DNA of 64,000 bases. Origin: Dermanyssus gallinae (Eukaryota; Arthropoda; Arachnida; Mesostigmata; Dermanyssidae). Shown piece after piece: positions 24,090 to 35,699 of this stretch. A program made the position numbers and the translations under genes. Where the stretch lies: positions 1,061,001 through 1,125,000 of the forward strand of contig QVRM01006416.1 of NCBI GenBank assembly GCA_003439945.1, written 5' to 3'. The stretch's first letter is position 1; each line of letters begins with the position of its first letter. The notes under the pieces are model-generated. The model saw only the letters and a list, made by a program, of their open reading frames with translations. It was not told the origin of the DNA and made no database searches.

Positions 24090-25170
24090 TGGTTAACTTC
24101 GATGGTCCGCACCTGTTAGGCTGCCTAAAAGCTCCGACAGGTGCGTAGAGCTTAATGAAATAGTGAGAACTTAGAAGAGCAGAATGAGAAATACTTTCCA
24201 CACTCGAGCCAACAAATCTGAGTAGAAACAATAAGTTACGTGCTGACGAAGTAACCATCCTTCTATAATCACACGCGGAAAGCCACATCTGGGACTTAAC
24301 TGCCTTATGCACGGCGGCATTATCATGCTCTGGTCATAGCTCTACCGAGTGTGGATTGGTCGCAGAGCACGCTGACTCAGGAAAGCGAAAATAAGTACCT
24401 TGAGCTGTAAAGAATCCTCCACTTCGTGTCCATTGCATTGGCGACATTGGGCTCTATAAGTATCGATACTACGAAACTGAGGCAAATTATGTCATTTGCT
24501 GTGTTTAGAGAGAACGAGATCAAATGCTGGGCACGTGTACAAACTTGATTTCGTTTGCTTTTCGAGATAGGCCGCTGCTGTTACTACCAAAGTACAACTA
24601 GAATCATTTGGACTAGAACTATAACTAGTTGGCCTGGAACTACGATGTTGGAGGCCTCGCGGCGCAGTGATCGCATAATAGCATCTGCGCTAAGCTGAAT
24701 AACACCATAAGAAATTGGTGAGATCGGCACGTTTCTTATGCAGAGCATCTCAATTTTCATTGAACGACGCCATGCAGCGGCAGGGGTAGCGCCTTTGGCA
24801 AAATGGGCCATTTTGAACTGACTCTGGACGACGACTGACCTGACCTATTAGTAATATGTGAACGGTGTTATCTTCAATTGTAACGGACAACGTAATTAAA
24901 TAAATTTGCCGACAGGCTATGTCGATCAATAATAATAATAATAATAAGCTTACTGTTCAGTTGAGCGGTAAGATATAAACTCTCTAATAACAATACTGTT
25001 ATGAAAGAGGTTCTCACCTCCCCGCAATATTTACTAACTGCTCTATATGCACTGGCCACGTGTCAGCGATACAGTGCATTTTTCATAACGGTTATCATAA
25101 TGAAGTAACTACGACTTTCTTTCTCAGCGAGTTTCCCCGTAATAGACGCGAATTATGCATGTTGAGGGCA
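24090..25170. other. Non-coding stretch between two family C copies
   Basis: No gene is supported. It is unique-looking sequence with a short (AAT)n run near 24,930-24,945. Confidence 0.45.
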
Positions 25171-25180
25171 GGCACCTTCC

Positions 25181-25449
25181 TCACAAATCGAAGGTTGGTC
25201 AGATGTGTAAACTTCCTATAGTAGCAATGCCTTGGTCCAATGATCATGGAAGACAATACACACGATATAGAATTATTGGCAACGAACAGGTATTGTTTGT
25301 ATCATATTGTTGTGATCCACTTGTGGACAGTCGAGGCTTATCACGAGTAGGTAGGTGACTACCACCGACTCATTCACAGGACGGACTGGTTAAGGGTCCG
25401 GACCTGGTCGATCAGGTCGGGATGCCTGCTGCTTTGGTTTAATAGGCAT
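25181..25449 (-). repeat. Interspersed repeat family C, copy 3
   Basis: Diverged direct copy of 23,800-24,078, in the same orientation. Shared anchors are CACAAATCGAAGG near the low-coordinate end, CACGATATAGAATT, CGGACTGGTTAA, and GATGCCTGCT followed by TTAATAGGC at the high end. Divergence between copies is substantial, so these are old insertions or an old duplication. Confidence 0.72.
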
Positions 25450-25679
25450 AAGAATGACAAGAGTAGAAATCTAGAAAACAAAACACGAAATAAGGGACAG
25501 CAAAATAACAACAACAACAACAACGGTGGCCCAGGTGGAAACTAAAATGCATTCTACTGAAAGCTGTGGGGAGCTAGCAAGTATTAATGGTCAGAAGGTC
25601 ATTTTCGAAATAAATTGCACACGTTATTCCCCCTTCCTTGTTATCGACTACGCTTTGCATTCGTATGCAGTTTTATTTT

Positions 25680-26160
25680 CGTTTGTTGTTGATGTTGTTG
25701 TTGTGTTGGTTGTGACTGGTGTTGTGGTTTTTGCTTGTGGTCACTTCGATCTGGCTGTTGTTTGGTTGTTTCTTATCATTGTTATTGTTAGCAGCTGTTA
25801 TTGCGATATTATTGTTGTTGCTGTTGTTGTTGCCGCTAGGTGGTGTTGTTATTGCTATCGCCTGCTGCTGCTGTCGTTAAGCTTATTGATATTGTTGCTT
25901 TGTTTCTTGTTATCACTACCGTTGTTGTTGTTGTTGTTGTTGCTCTTCTTTTACTCCTGCTGTAAATATTGTGAACGCCGGTCATTATAACGACTGGTTT
26001 ATGCTGTCATTGCGGGTATTGTCGTGGTTGACTATGCAAATAATGTTGTTGTTGTCGTTGTTATCGTTGTTGTTGATGTAGACATTGTTGTTGTTGCTGT
26101 TACTGCCCATGCTGTATACGCCAGTATAGTTATTGTTCTTGCCGTTATCGCGTTTTTTAC
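25680..26160. repeat. GTT-rich microsatellite region
   Basis: Imperfect GTT with GCT, ATT and GTC variants over nearly 500 bp. The Val/Leu-rich frames across it, including one of 154 codons starting at 25,526, are low-complexity artefacts. Confidence 0.85.
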
Positions 26161-26327
26161 ATGGCTGCGATTGTTGTTCTGTGCAACGGAACTGTTTTAC
26201 GAGATTTTCTATTGCTGACAATGGACTTCACTCTGATAGGGCAATACCACACTGCGATTTGGAGAGAATGGGGTCCATATTGGATTCTACCAATCGGACC
26301 TTACTGAACTGTGATCGATTGCGTGGT

Positions 26328-27925
<1,598 letters not shown>

Positions 27926-27930
27926 CGATC

Positions 27931-27931
<1 letters not shown>

Positions 27932-27983
<52 letters not shown>
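27932..27983. repeat. (TA)n microsatellite
   Basis: About 52 bp of uninterrupted TA repeats, preceded by TCGATCGATCGA. Confidence 0.97.
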
Positions 27984-27986
<3 letters not shown>

Positions 27987-28604
27987 GTATATCAAAATAT
28001 CGGTTTCGTCAGCAAAAAACTGCTCCGAATGCCGTTTATCTGCCACATTACTGTTGTTTTTTTTGTTGTTTTTGATGATGAGATTATTGTTGCTCTTTTT
28101 GTTATCATTGCTACTGTTGTTATTGTTGTTGTAATTGGTCCGTACCCTACGCAAAACTCCTGTCACCCAAACCCATTTACGTTTACTGCGGCTGTTGCTT
28201 AGCTGGCGAGCTGTCTGTTGTGCCGTAGGACACCGCGGGCCGTATTTTGTTTTTTTGTTCACTAGCCGACTAGCGTTCAAATAATAGTTCAAATCTACAG
28301 GTTTTAACGAAGATCGCGTCGATCCCTTGCGCAGAGAAACGATACGTACGTATGTAAGCCGCGGCATTGAAGTCACCCACCCACGACTTCAGCGGCCAGT
28401 GTCACGCCATTGATTCCCACCATCATCATCAGCAGCACCACCATCATCATCAACACCATCACCAGTATCATTAGTATCATTATCATCAGCAGCAGCAGCA
28501 GCAACAGCAACAACACCGCCATTATCATAAGCCTAATCGTAATCGAACGATACATCCACACGTAGCCAAAAAACTAAGCCGTCGCGGCGTCCAAAGTCGT
28601 CGTA

Positions 28605-29085
28605 AAAGTCTGTCTGTCTGCTTATCGTTTAAGTCTGTGTGTTGTTGTCTGGCCGTAAGACTGTTTGTTTGTTATTTTTTGTTTGTTTGTCTGCTTGTTT
28701 GTTTGTTTGTTTTTTGTCTGCTTGTTTGTTTGTTTGTTTTTTTGTCTGATTGTTTGTTTGTCTGACTGTCTGCCCGACTCTTTGTTCATCCGTCCGTCCG
28801 TCCGTCCGTCCGTCAGACTGTCTGCTTGTATGCTCTTCCTATGTTTAATTGATTTTTTCCGTTGCTTGTACGTTAGACTGTCCGTGTTTGTTTATTTGTT
28901 TGTTTAGTTGTTAAGTTGTTTATTGTCTGTCTGTCCGTCTATCCGAAGTTTGTTTGTTCGGTTGACTATTCGCGTCTCTGTGTCTATCTGTCCATCAACA
29001 ACATATGTTCTACTGTTTCGTTGTCCGTTGGTCTGCTTGTCAGGCGTCCTTCTATACAATAATACATTATCGTTTATTAAGGAAT
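28605..29085. repeat. GTTT/GTCT/GTCC tetranucleotide field, part 1
   Basis: Roughly 480 bp of degenerate tetranucleotide repeat, including a pure (TCCG)n run at about 28,790-28,814. Related sequence resumes at 29,440-29,580 and 30,400-30,840, so the field is interrupted by the LINE fragments between. Confidence 0.85.
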
Positions 29086-29129
29086 AAAAATGGAGCTACA
29101 ATTGTCTCCCGAGAACGTGTGCACAGGCA

Positions 29130-29435
29130 ATATTACTCTATCTCGTATAGAGTCGGCTGGGACCACTTCAGCAGCGTGCCCCGGACGGATGCCGCGTTCC
29201 CGCGTTGGACGTCAAGGTCGAGGCGCTGTCTCAAAAAAGCCGCAGATCTTTTGTCTCCAGTTGCAAGGTTCAGCTGCTCACCGACTCTGTGGAGGAGCTT
29301 GCGAGTCAAGTTACCAGGACCGCCCAAGGTTTCGAACGCTAGGGGTTGAAACTCATGTGGGTAACCTATTGAGGCGTATTTTGCGAGCTTCCTTGCCTCG
29401 GCTAGATTACCAGCGTGGCCTGCTGAGGCGTCCTT
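29130..29435 (-). pseudogene. C-terminal fragment of the RPDG-type retroelement protein
   Basis: On the minus strand an open stretch reads RKLAKYASIGY, then FQPLAFETLGG, TGDKRSAAFLRQRL and VQRGNAASVRGTL in uninterrupted order. These are the final landmarks (K-KY, F-P-A-FETLG, GD-R---FL-QR, QRGNAA) of the same retroelement protein family as the remnant at 13.8-15.0 kb, recalled from other invertebrate genomes. Upstream parts (RT, KRPDG) are missing. It is an isolated 5'-truncated tail lying in the tetranucleotide field, so not a functional gene. The frame is clean for about 95 codons, suggesting a fairly recent copy. Confidence 0.6.
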
Positions 29436-29598
29436 CTTAGTTATTTACTTGTTTGTTTGTTTGTCTGTCGCGTTGATTAGCTCCGTCTGTCCTGTGTTTA
29501 TTTGTTCGTTTGTCTGACTGGCCGTCTCTCTGTTTATCTTCGTGGTTGGTATGTTTGTTTGTTTGTTTTGCTGTCTTATTTGTTTTCATTTTTTTTAA

Positions 29599-29647
29599 AG
29601 TCACGTGTCAGTATATGTCCCGTAGAGGCATATACTGACACGTGACT
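29599..29647. repeat. Perfect 19-bp inverted repeat, 11-base loop
   Basis: Arms 29,599-29,617 and 29,629-29,647 (AGTCACGTGTCAGTATATG and its complement) pair exactly. The position is between the tetranucleotide field and the LINE 3' UTR that begins near 29,760. Confidence 0.95.
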
Positions 29648-29759
29648 GGTGGTTGCAAACCCGGTATGGCGTGAATTCTTCGCTCGAGACAGTATTATTA
29701 AAAAGTGTGGTGATAAACAGCTATGGACTATCAAAAAGTCCAACATTTAAAAACAATTT

Positions 29760-30390
29760 TTTTTAAGGGACTATCTGGGAAATGCGGTTCGCACACACGG
29801 ACACCACGGCATTAAAGCTCACTGCAAATGTGGGCCGGTAGTGTGGGGCTCCAACCCACTAAAAACCAGTCACGTCCCCATCCCCACACTCAACTGGGAA
29901 CTGCGCAAGCAATACTTCAAACAATTGAAGGGGGGTGAATAGTAGCGTTTTTATCTTAGCTGCCCTGGAGTGCCTCACGGGGCTTTGTCAAGTAAAAACG
30001 ACTCTTCTCTTCTTTGGCGTGCATAATACGTTCGATTGTTCGAGCTATAAGATTCCAGTCATCACGTGAGTACATAGGAAGGTGTGCCAGCTTCTTAAGA
30101 CTGCCGTCACTTGCTGTGGTTATGTCCTTGCGTGATGGAGCCCACGCCGGGCACAGCAATCGTGTGTGTTCCGGCGTGTTCTCCGTTGTTCCTTGTGCTC
30201 CACAGTGCTTGCAGAGTGGCGTATCTGCTTTTCCTATTCTAAAGAGGTAACTCTCGAAGTTGCCATGCCCTGTGAGCACTTGAGTCACGTGGTGGTGTGT
30301 CAACTCGCCGCCAAGCCGGTTAATCCACGCCTTAACGTCAGGGATTAGAGCCTTTACACGGGCCCCAGGTGCCCCGTCCTATACTCGTAT
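29760..30390 (-). pseudogene. R1-clade LINE 3' end (ORF2 C-terminus and 3' UTR)
   Basis: A minus-strand frame ends near 29,956 and carries IPDVKAWI, VTQVLTGHGNFESYLFRIG and a zinc knuckle of form C-x2-C-x11-H-x4-C (CKHCG to HTRLLC), the classic carboxy-terminal signature of R1-type LINE ORF2. The remaining 3' UTR (about 29,955-29,760) contains GGTTTTTAGTGGG and CCCACACTACC, shared with the R1-like element at 6.9-8.9 kb. The reverse transcriptase and endonuclease are absent through 5' truncation. The piece is open for about 115 codons and better preserved than the 6.9 kb copy. Confidence 0.88.
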
Positions 30391-30399
30391 GGCGTCCCA

Positions 30400-30840
30400 G
30401 TTCTGCTGTCTGTCTGTCTGTCTGCTTGTGTCGGGCTGTCAGTTTGTCTGTTCATTTGTTCGTTTGACTGATTGTTTGTCTGTCCTGTGTTTATTTGTTC
30501 GTTTTTTTCTGGCTGTCCGTCTCTCTGTTCATCTGGTCTAATAGTCTGTCTCTAATGTTGTTTGTTTGTTCATATCTCTCTTTCTCTCTCTCTCAAGTTC
30601 TAGCTGTTTGTTCGTTTGTTTGTTTGTTTGTTTGTCTAGCTGTCTCTCTCTAATTCTGCCTCCCTGTATGCTTGCTTGTTTGTCTGCTTGTTTTGTTTTG
30701 TGGCCGTTTGACTATCTTTGTTTCTTTGTCTCTTGTTCTGTCTGCATGTTCTCGTGTATTTTCGTTTGCTTCTCCGCGTGTCCGGTATTAAGTAAAGCCT
30801 GTCTGTTTGTTTGTTTGTTTGTTTACCCGTCTGCGGGTTT
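30400..30840. repeat. GTTT/GTCT tetranucleotide field, part 2
   Basis: Degenerate GTTT/GTCT/CTCT repeat resuming immediately beyond the 5' truncation point of the R1-like tail. It is of the same character as 28,605-29,085. Confidence 0.85.
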
Positions 30841-30849
30841 GTGGCACTG

Positions 30850-32960
30850 TTGCTCTATGGCGAGTGGGTGGGTGGGTCGTCTATACGTCTGCTTCTGATG
30901 ATGATGATGATGATAATGATGACAACGACAGCGGCGCCGGCGACAGTGCCAACGTGTCCACCAATGACTCGATCGATATCCGACCAGCAACTTCAACTGA
31001 TCGGAGCTGGTCGAACACAGCAACGAGCGTCGTGTGTCTCACACGACGTAACGAACGCATAAGCACAAACCGATAAATACATTATTATTTTTATTTTAGC
31101 GTTTATGGACCGATTGGTACCACGGCAACGCCTCATATTATCGGTGCAAGCATGCAAACAGACGTACGTACGTACGCTTATACATAGATCGATAATAACT
31201 CATGGCCGCCGCCGCCGCCGCTACCGCCGCCACCATAACGCGCCGCCGTCAGCTACCACTAGTATCATTAATCATCAATCACTCAAGAATAACCTAGTCA
31301 GTTAACCAGCCGAAACTAACCATCGACGACGTCGTCATCATCATCATCATTAACGTGGTGGTGGTGGTCACAGCATCATTATGACCATCATTGTCATAAC
31401 CATAGTATCATCATCATCATCCTCATCATTCCCATCATTGAGCACAGCTACTCAGCTGCCGCTAAAGCGCAGGGCGGGTGGGCGTTTGGCTGGTTTACGT
31501 ATTAGCTAGTTTAGCAGGACCACCGGACCCAGCGGCAACCGTCAACCCATGACCAATGACGGCTATCGCGCACAAAAACTCTTCATTTATTGAACGTATG
31601 CCACACCGTCGCTACGATAACCCTGCACCATCGGTTATTTATTTTAATAACAACAACGACGACAACAGCAACAACAACAGCAACAGCAACAACAACAACA
31701 ACAACGAAATAAAGAACAATATCGATTAAACTGTGATAGATGAAGGTGTAGTTGTTACTGTTGTTGTTCTTGTTGTTGCTGTTGTGGCCACAATCGCCGT
31801 TCATAGTCGCATTAGTAGTGGTCGCGTTGTAGATGGACGGATGAAATTAGACGTGATCGTAGCAATCAAACAATGAGAGAAAAAGTACAAGTACAAGCAA
31901 CAATGTGGTGTAAAATGGGAAAAAAGCAGAATGACAGAATATAAAGAAATAAGAAACAGAAGAAACAGAGAAAACGAAGAAAAAAAACGGCGACTATGAC
32001 AAGGAAGCAGTACAAGAAGAGAGGGAGAATGAGGAAGAAGAAAAATCCCTGAATGTTTCTTGCTGAGCAAAACAAAAATGAAAAAAAGAACAGACGATAA
32101 TTGTCAGTCGGAACAGTAACAGAAGTCGTCGAAGCATTAGCAGAAAAGGCAGCAGAACAAGTCAAACACGATCTAGAGTATTAGTAGCTAGAGCTTGGTC
32201 GCAGCGGCAATCTCGCTTCAAAAAAAGTCGCCAACTAAGAAACAGCGAGGTGGAGATTTCTGACTCCGAAAGGCGTTCAACCGGCCGATCTTCCTCGTCA
32301 GGCGGTGGTCGTATACGACGAGAAGAGATGGACAGGTCGGACATGTGTGTGTTCGACATGTCCGTAAAAGAGTTCTGCAGAAGGAACTGCGTGCAACACC
32401 TCCGCCTCCGGGTTTTCGTCATTTAGCACGTCTATGTGTATATGGCATGGTACTGTTTAAACTGTGCGCTATGTTGCTTGCAAGACCCCGTGTTCCCGGA
32501 TTGTTTGGCTACCGAACTAACAACACAACGTAGCAATCATATTTTAAGTTATATTACGATCGCTTACACACATGGACACCTGCTTACGATCGAATTTGCT
32601 TGTTTAATAGATAGTTCTGGTACGCCTATTAACACGAATCTTGCCCGAACGATGTGCAAACGCGCAGTTGTTAGTTCCTTTTTTTTCCCACTAATATTCC
32701 GCATTTAGTTTCTAGTTTCACTAATTGTCCTTTTGCTAACGGATAGGACGCCAGTTATGCATTTTAATTACGATTATCGCCTAAATAATAAAAGAGAGCT
32801 TCGCTAATCCGCACAAACAACTCCGGAAGGTCTTGTTGCTCGGTTCCATTGCTCCTATAAGCGACTTCAACAATATGTTTGCGTCTGCAAACACCATTCC
32901 GCGAACCATCGCGCCCTTCAAATATGCGTGCCAACAACACGTTGACGTGGCAAACTTTCC
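30850..32960. other. Non-coding stretch with short microsatellites
   Basis: Holds (GAT)n near 30,895-30,920, a (CCG)n-type run near 31,206-31,240, (ATC)n near 31,335-31,430, and CAA then GTT tracts near 31,655-31,705 and 31,750-31,790. No recognisable gene is seen. An 86-codon minus frame (32,162-32,422) is unassigned. Confidence 0.5.
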
Positions 32961-32972
32961 GCCAAGTTCACT

Positions 32973-33720
32973 ATGGCTGAAGTAATCACAATTAATGAAA
33001 GACTTCATTCAAATCGTGCTCCAGGGTCCGGCCAGATTCGCAACGAGAATGTCACCGTGCTAGAGCCCTGTTGGACTTCACTCTTCAGCGTGTGCTTACA
33101 AAGCGACCGGACTCTCAATAACGTGCAAAGCGCCCTGCTGCTATCAGTTACCCGAAAGCACAAGGAAAATCCACCCAACTCGTGGGAGGGAATCGCCAAA
33201 AAAAGTTGCCGTTACAAACTCCTTTTAGCTATATTCATTGCCCGTATTGTCTCGTGGGACCATCTCCATTTAGCAGCACGGGTTCCGCCTCGGGCAGATC
33301 GATTCTTACTGCCTGCCAAGTACTACTGAAGGAGATTTAGATTGTGGCACAGACGAAACAGAGACAAGCAGTTTTCATATTTAGTATTTGTGGCTTTTGG
33401 ACCTGTCTTTGACATAGCTCCACGGGATAAAGTCTTATTCAAACTTGCCGAATCAGAAGTGCCTGCCAACATTATCGGGGTCTTCTGCGCGGAGCCCCGG
33501 AAGAGCACAATCACCGTTCAGGGTGGAGTGACCAAGGTCGTCGCTTCCTTCATGCAAATCTTTGGCGCCGCATAGGGTAATAACGTCAGTATACTGCCTG
33601 CTGTTATTTTTACTAGTAAATGCTCTCCCTCGCCGTGCTGCGGGAACCGCGAGTCGGTACGGGCGGAGGTACTTCTCTATGCAGATGACCTTACCTTATA
33701 TAGGACTAGCATATTCCAAA
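32973..33720 (+). pseudogene. Non-LTR reverse transcriptase, 5' portion, interrupted by a SINE
   Basis: Plus-strand pieces follow the order of a LINE reverse transcriptase. NRAPGSGQIRNE (finger, compare the APG-D-I-NE motif) comes first, then NPPNSWEGIAKKS.RYKLL (compare NWRGI--YK), both in the frame ending 33,329. After a frameshift, FVAFGPVFDIAPRDKVLFKL (compare F-D--KAFD---R--L) is seen at 33,390-33,450. After another shift comes the catalytic box LLYADDLTLYRT (33,672-33,707) with both aspartates intact. The coding then stops abruptly at the SINE-3 insertion at 33,721. Frameshifts show the element was already decayed or decayed later. Clade is undecided. Confidence 0.75.
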
Positions 33721-34020
33721 GTGTGGCGGCGTGGTCTAGGGGACTAGTGCGCTAGTCATGGTTGTCAATCTACCGGTCCGCGGTTCGATACCTGTTGTTG
33801 ATCAAAATTTCTTTGAGCGATCCTTCTTGAGATTAGATGATTAACCATACCGCTGAGTGTCAGCGGCCATGCTGCCACAAGGACTGTTAGGGAAACCCTA
33901 GATATCTTAACATGCCCGGCCCTCGGTGCTTTGAAGATATACCTCAGGTTGAGTTCCAAGCCCGTAGGGGACGGAGAATCGTCTAGAGTTAAAAACAACC
34001 TCCTTAAAAAAATTTTAATT
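33721..34020 (+). mobile_element. SINE-3, tRNA-derived SINE nested in a LINE RT
   Basis: A 300-bp insertion bounded by a 15-bp direct repeat, CTAGCATATTCCAAA (33,706-33,720) and CTAGCATACTCCAAA (34,021-34,035), one mismatch. The head has a perfect Pol III A box TGGTCTAGGGG (33,732-33,742) and a perfect B box GGTTCGATACC (33,782-33,792) at tRNA-like spacing. A TTGTCAA heptamer between them fits an anticodon loop with GTC, hinting at a tRNA-Asp-like origin. The tail ends in an A/T-rich run. It splits a reverse transcriptase that resumes at 34,036. Confidence 0.88.
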
Positions 34021-34035
34021 CTAGCATACTCCAAA

Positions 34036-34225
34036 ATCAGCAGGGTTTAGCACGATTAAAAATATTTGTGGGTGCCTTGAAATTAACATCAATAAAACCG
34101 AAGCCATCAAATTTCATAAAGCGGACCGGCTGACAACAAATGATGGGTTCAGGTTGTGCTTTACACCTCTAGAGTATATGAACTACTTTTCATGTCGCGA
34201 GTTTTTTTTGTCCTCATTCGGCTAG
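34036..34225 (+). pseudogene. Non-LTR reverse transcriptase, 3' portion after the SINE
   Basis: Downstream of the target-site duplication a plus-strand frame gives CLEINTN, TEAIKFHKADRL and a following FRLC--LEYM segment. This corresponds to the thumb region that normally follows YADD in LINE reverse transcriptases (compare L-IN--KT--I-F). Together with 32,973-33,720 it shows that SINE-3 landed inside a single LINE copy. A stop ends the piece and nothing further of the element is recognisable. Confidence 0.6.
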
Positions 34226-34880
34226 TTTTAGGAAGCCAGCGCTTTTCTCCCTGTGTATATTCGCCTGGAAAATTTCACCAATTGCTTTACATGTCATGCA
34301 ACTGCAGTAGCCTGACAAGATAATTCCTGCTGTCCTGAAGGGAGCCTTGAACCTACGCGCGGTATTCTAAGACCACCTTGTCTACTTGCTTGCCAATGCA
34401 CCGCTATTCGTCGCGGGCCTACGACGTCAATCTAATCTGCCGAGAACATCGGTCTCCGTAGCTTTTATTCAGCGTACCGTATATATAAACGTCGTGGCCT
34501 GCATAGCACATATGGAGAGAAAAGCCGAGGTGGACCCTATTCTTTTCTTGACCAGGACGATACAAATTTGACCCGAAATGGCCCGAATAGCACGAACTGG
34601 CATGCTGTAATTCGATGCATAGCTTTTGTCATATAGGTGCTGAACCAATTTGTATGACCCCAATAAACTATGCATTTGTTGCAGATGTGTGGAGTTGTGC
34701 GAGATATATCAAGGATATTCTCGAGAATATTCTCACTAAGCAGTTTGACCTCAAATAATTGCTGTTTTTTTGTATTTACGATTTACATAATATGGTATAC
34801 ATGTCAGGCGAATAATAAATGAATCAATCAATTGTAGTTACGATTGATTTATACCTAACAATGGTAATTCATAAACAAAA

Positions 34881-34881
<1 letters not shown>

Positions 34882-34921
<40 letters not shown>
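34882..34921. repeat. (TA)n microsatellite
   Basis: About 40 bp of TA repeats. The 650 bp before it (34,230-34,880) hold no recognisable gene. Confidence 0.95.
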
Positions 34922-34923
<2 letters not shown>

Positions 34924-35259
34924 CATTGCCTAGGCACTAGGCAGATAATACATTAGGACATGCCGTGGCATTTTATTGTATCCCAAGTTACGGGCCTGTA
35001 TAGACCGTCCGCTGTACCGTTGCATTGACAAGCTGGCCGGTGAGACAACAATAACAACAACATCACCATTATTATCAGCAACACTGGCAGTACCCATAAG
35101 AGCGATAACATTAGCAATAACAACAACAACAACAAAGACAGTCGAGCAGTAGCAGAAGACGTTGCAGCAGAAGCGGCTGTTCTACGTTGCCTCCTCGCAC
35201 TGGGGCAAGGATATTACCTACCATGCAGCGTGCGTATGCTCTTGCATCCACTGGGCAGC

Positions 35260-35690
35260 GCCAATGACGACAACAGCGACGACGCCAACAGCGACAACAA
35301 CAAAAACAGTAACAACGACACCACAACAGCAACAACATCAAGTACGACGACGAGCACAAACGACGACAACAACAGAAACAACAACGACACCAGCAACAAT
35401 ACAAACAACAACGACAACAACAACAACAACAACAATACAAACAACAACGACAACAATACAAACAATAACGACAACAACAACAATACAAACAACAACGACA
35501 ACAATACAAACAACAACAACAACAGTACAAACGACAGGTACAAGAACAACAACAACAGTACGAACGACAGGAACAAGAACAGCAACAAAAGTCGAAGGCA
35601 ACAACAGCAACAACAAAGACAACAACGGCAAAAGCGACAGCCAGAACAACAACAACAACAACAACTTCAACAACAATAGCAACAACCGTA
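35260..35690. repeat. Long CAA/AAC microsatellite region
   Basis: About 430 bp of imperfect AAC/CAA with GAC, AAT and CAG variants. Poly-Thr/Asn and the opposite poly-Cys/Leu/Val frames of up to 205 codons are artefacts of the unit. Confidence 0.93.
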
Positions 35691-35699
35691 ACGGCAGCA

